A stretch of DNA of 64,000 bases, taken from contig JADRCO010000013.1 of NCBI GenBank assembly GCA_021464525.1, positions 1 to 64,000 of the forward strand, read 5' to 3'. Below are positions 60,481 to 64,000 of the stretch, in pieces. The notes beneath the pieces were generated by a model. The model was not told the DNA's origin. It did not search any database and saw nothing but the letters and a program-made list of their open reading frames with translations. Made by a program: the position numbers and the translations under genes. The stretch's first letter is position 1. Each line of letters begins with the position of its first letter. Source of the DNA: Rhizophagus sp. LPA8_4_AMF. Its lineage: Eukaryota > Glomeromycota > Glomeromycetes > Glomerales > Glomeraceae.

Positions 60481-61461
60481 ATGTGGCGTAGCAATTCAAA
60501 CATGAAAAAATTTTATTTTTGGGATGATGAAAATTCAGAGGGAAAATCTGTTATAATAAAAGAATTACTTGACCCAACATATGGATGTTACGTATGGCCA
60601 TCAGCATTTGTATTAGCCGAATATATTTGGCATGAGAGAGATTCATTTAAGGACAAAACAATCTTAGAAGTAAGGTCAATTTTAGGTTTATTTGTTTATT
60701 TACAACATCCATTATACCACAATTATAATAGTTAGGTTCAGGCACTTCATTACCAGGAATTTTGTGTGCATTACTCTCCGATAATACACATGTGATTCTA
60801 ACAGATAGATCAGATGTACCTCAAATACTTGAAAATATTCGAGAAATTGCAAAGTTAAATAATTTACTATCTAGAAATAACATTTGGATAAGAGGTTTAA
60901 TGTGGGGTGATTTTAGTAATAACGATCATCAACTCGAAGGTGGTGGTGGTTTATTTCAGTTACTAAATGACATTGAAAAATCTAATAGAAAAATTGATTG
61001 GATTCTTGGAAGTGATACTTTTTATGATCCAAAAGGTAAAATGTAATGTTAACTTCATCATTATTTTCTCTATTTCACTTATATATATATATCTAGATTT
61101 TGAAGATATCATTGTAACCATCTCTTATATATTAACTTATCATTTTCCAAATGCAAAATTCATTACATCATATCAAGAAAGAAGGTATCTTTAAATTTTT
61201 AAATTATTTACTCATAAAATAATTTTTCAGAGTATATTTTTTTTTTTATTTAACAGTTCCAAAAGATCTATTCAATATCTCTTGGATAAATGGAAACTTA
61301 AATGTAATCAAATCTCTCTTGCTTCGTTCAATTTTAATTATAACAAATATATAAATGATAAAAATGACGATGACAACGATGAAGACAAAGAATCAGCAGA
61401 TGGCGTAGCTTACGCTGCTTCGTTACAAAGTATATTTTTATTAGAAATTACTAAAATCTAG
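60481..61461 (+). CDS. METTL23: METTL23-like protein methyltransferase (Methyltransf_16)
   Basis: Four exons (60481-60669, 60732-61035, 61097-61184, 61257-61461) give about 261 residues. YGCYVWPSAFVLAEYIW is the N-terminal hallmark of the family. ILELGSGTSLPGILCALL (across the first intron) is SAM motif I, followed by VILTDRSDVPQILENI. IDWILGSDTFYDPK carries the post-I acidic segment. The match is closest to METTL23, reported as an arginine-directed methyltransferase in animals. The exact substrate here is unknown. The 185-bp gap to the RNF185-like start is a compact bidirectional promoter. Confidence 0.85.
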
Positions 61462-61696
61462 TTTATTACCTTTTACTATTAAACAATTTTTATTTTAAAT
61501 GAAATATATTGTTCAAATTAAACAATGAAAACATATTAGATAAAAATAATCCGATGGCATTCTTTTTAAATTACACAAAACAAGAATACAAAAGAGATAA
61601 AAAAAGAAGAAAATGTTTTTTTTAGCTTCTATAAGTAATTTACAAGTTTTCCAATCATTCAAATTACTTATTCAACTGTTACCGCTAAAAATGTGC

Positions 61697-63236
61697 TTAT
61701 TTGACACGACTGCTTTCAGAAGATATGTTATATTCTTCTGATTGAAGACGTTGATCTTGAATTTCAAGTGTTCGCAATTGTTCACGCTGGTTAATCATTT
61801 CTCCAAAAATAGCATCGGGCAAAACGAAATCTTTTTTACTCATCAGTCTGGTTGGAACACGTTCACCGAATGCAAAAGCAGAGCGTGTGCTCTTGCGTGA
61901 GCCCGATGCCATTCCCGTACGTGGTCTAACAAAGCTTGTTACACGGTCGACAGTTGAAAATGTTGGCGCCACGGCTGACGTTGCTGTCGTAGAAGGAAAC
62001 ATGGAATTTTGTGCTTTCTTTCCTTTTAGTGGTGTTTTGACAGGTTTTTTTGTTATCGTAGATGCTTTTGAAGCGAGTTCATCGTTTTTCTTCTTTCGAC
62101 TTCGAGTAATTCGTGTCGATGTTTCCTCCTTAGGTTTGGGCGGGAAATCATCAGAATTTGTAATCAAAGTACTTTTTGACCCTCGAAGTCGTGTTCTTTT
62201 TATCTCAGGTTCTTCCGGGACCTTGCCCTCTCCTTCATTGATAGTCGCATCCACTTTCCGCTTTTTTCCACCTAAGCCAAATGAATCATATATGGCTAAC
62301 GTATCTTCAGCCTCTTTGAGCAATTTTTTGTGTGCTATCTGCAGCTTACTCGCGTCATTTGTTGCATCCTTATTTCGCAGAGCAGCAACCGATATTAAAC
62401 TTTTTGAATCGGTATTGCGCAACTTTTCAACGGCTAATTGTTGTTGATATCTCTCGTATGCCAACTTTTCGCGCTCACGATTTCTAAGTTTCTTTTCGGC
62501 TAGCTCATGCTTACGATGACGCTTTTCATACGCCGCATCAGATATATCTTCCTATAGGTTAAAAACTTTAAAATTGTTGCTTAAATGAGAATGATTATGA
62601 AGCTATAATACAAAAATTTTACGAACTTCTTGGGCCTTACTCCGTAACCCGCTTATATCTCCATTAACAACTCTAAATGATGGTACAGAAATTTCTTTAT
62701 CATCAATATTATTGGTCTTAATTAATTCCTCATCCTCATTGTCCTCTATAGCATCACAAGTTTCTAAGAGGCTTTCATCAGAAGTCAGCAAAATCGTTGT
62801 TTCGCCTGATATAAGAGGCGCTAACAGAGCAGCTAAATAATAATTAGAGTATTAATCGATAATAAATAATAAGACAATGCTGTAATATGCGATAATATTT
62901 AAATATACCTTGATCTGCTGCAACCTCGTCCGCAAGAACACTTGCAAGTGTCCCAACCTTGCGGGGCGGCAACACCCTCTTCTTTGGATTAGGTTCTGAT
63001 GTTTCTGATACAGCGATACTCTGTGCAACATTCTCTTCTAAAAGCTCCAAAGCTGGAGACCTGCGGCGTTTCTTTCCAACTGCACGTTTAGAAGTCTTAG
63101 TTTCTTGTAGGTTATGCTCATCGTTGCCTCCGGAGCTTGAAGTCGATTCTGGAGTATCGCGCTCATGCGGAACAGAATCAACGTCATTATCAATGTCGAC
63201 TTGATCAAGGGCAGTGTCAAGAGTATTTCTTGGCAT
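61697..63236 (-). CDS. Nuclear-type basic/coiled-coil protein, possible SAS4-like chromatin subunit
   Basis: Three exons (63236-62909, 62832-62627, 62551-61697) give about 462 residues. The N-terminal 110 residues are Ser/Asp-rich with two basic clusters (GKKRRRSPALELL and NPKKRVLPPRK) that could be nuclear localisation signals. A charged helix around YEKRHRKHELAEKKLRNRER resembles what I remember of the fungal SAS4 domain. A basic Ser/Thr/Lys-rich stretch follows, then a short motif FAFGERVPTRLMSKKDFVLP. The family assignment is weak. Frame continuity and composition support a real nuclear protein. It runs tail-to-tail with the METTL23-like gene. Confidence 0.65.
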
Positions 63237-64000
63237 TTTTGGGACCTGCTCAAGAAAAGCTAGCTTTATAACATAATACAAGGTAAATATTAGAATCAAA
63301 AAAATAAATGGAGTTTTGCAACAAATTAACCGAATTGCGTTGTGAAAATGTAAATTTCTGTGGCAAATTATGTATTGATGAGATTCTGAATGAAAAAAAC
63401 TCTTATCATAATACTTTTTGTCCAATCAATTTTGTAATTTTGTATTTGATTTTGATTCGTATAAATAGACATTTTGTTATCAATTAATTTATTTTTTTTT
63501 TATTTAACACGATTCTTATAATATGCGCGTCTCAAAAAATATGCAATATTTTTCACGTATAAATTGTAATATTATTAAATGAATTTTGTTATCAGCTACT
63601 GTAATCGTCAAGATATAAGGAGGCTAAGTTTTAATTTTTATTGTAAATTCTTACAGGTATGGAGAATCTTCACTTACTACACATTATTTTTAGAAATTAT
63701 AAAACATACAAAATATTCCTATTGATTTTTTTATCGCCTCATTGTTCATGTTCTATTTGGAAACTAAATCTACCTAATTCTATAAATCATGTTTATCGTT
63801 ATACATGTACGACTGTGAGATCAGTTATGTAAAATCAATAAATTATTGATTAGATAAAAATATAAATTTTGTTGAATTTACCTTTTTGAAGATAAAGTTT
63901 ATTTATCAGTAATTTGATCTATCATGAAGCGTCGAAGGATACTTTTTTACGTAATAGTATGCATGCGCTGTCAAGTGTAATACAGTCCTTAATCGTCTCA
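63237..64000. other. Upstream region of the nuclear-type gene to the window edge
   Basis: About 760 bp of AT-rich DNA with no supported gene. It contains the promoter of the minus-strand gene ending at 61697. An in-frame extension upstream of the chosen start (to about 63425) is hydrophobic and not credible as part of the protein. Confidence 0.5.

Noticed and set aside
61887-62447. 186-codon plus-strand frame
   Set aside because: Antisense shadow of the long third exon of the minus-strand nuclear-type gene, which has better composition and splicing support.

Overview
The window looks like nuclear DNA of an early-diverging fungus. It is very AT-rich, the genes carry many short GT-AG introns (mostly 60-120 nt), and intergenic DNA is full of poly-A/poly-T runs. 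The gene set mixes fungal markers (AUR1 inositol phosphorylceramide synthase, a Ran1/Pat1-type kinase, RSA3) with genes that yeasts have lost (DDX59-like helicase, MYSM1-like deubiquitinase, BEACH-WD40-FYVE protein, METTL6 and METTL23 homologues, RNF185-like E3). This fits Mucoromycota; a Glomeromycotina (Rhizophagus-like) source is my best guess, inferred from composition and gene content only.

Layout. 1-5.7 kb: a Ran1-like kinase and a DDX59-like DEAD-box helicase (+). 5.9-16.5 kb: minus-strand block with a membrane-anchored tandem amidohydrolase, an SRPBCC-fold membrane protein and the 21-exon exonuclease XRN1. 18.3-24.2 kb: a coiled-coil protein of unknown function and the PKA catalytic subunit (+). 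24.2-28.3 kb: a gene-free, extremely AT-rich stretch holding a MITE, an inverted repeat and a Ty3/Gypsy fossil. 28.3-32.7 kb: divergent pair of mitochondrial Xaa-Pro aminopeptidase (ICP55/XPNPEP3, -) and a sorbitol/xylitol dehydrogenase (+). 32.8-35.3 kb: a decayed IS607-family transposon with a serine-recombinase tnpA relic overlapping a TnpB/Fanzor2-type relic, itself interrupted by MITE-like DNA. 35.7-41.4 kb: METTL6-like tRNA methyltransferase (+) and RSA3 (-), whose stop codons overlap, then an ARMT1/DUF89 phosphatase (-) and AUR1 (+). 41.6-55.5 kb: one giant WDFY3/Alfy-like gene (-). 56-63.2 kb: MYSM1-like deubiquitinase (+), RNF185-like RING E3 (-), METTL23-like methyltransferase (+) and a nuclear-type basic protein (-).

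Most genes are host housekeeping functions: RNA decay and modification (XRN1, METTL6, DDX59), ribosome assembly (RSA3), signalling (PKA, Ran1-like), sphingolipid synthesis (AUR1), ubiquitin and chromatin (MYSM1, RNF185), and autophagy or membrane traffic (WDFY3). They do not form an operon-like system. The most unusual item is the IS607/Fanzor2 relic, the remains of a eukaryotic transposon of the RNA-guided nuclease family. Exon models were built by hand from splice signals and reading-frame continuity; individual boundaries may be off by a few bases.
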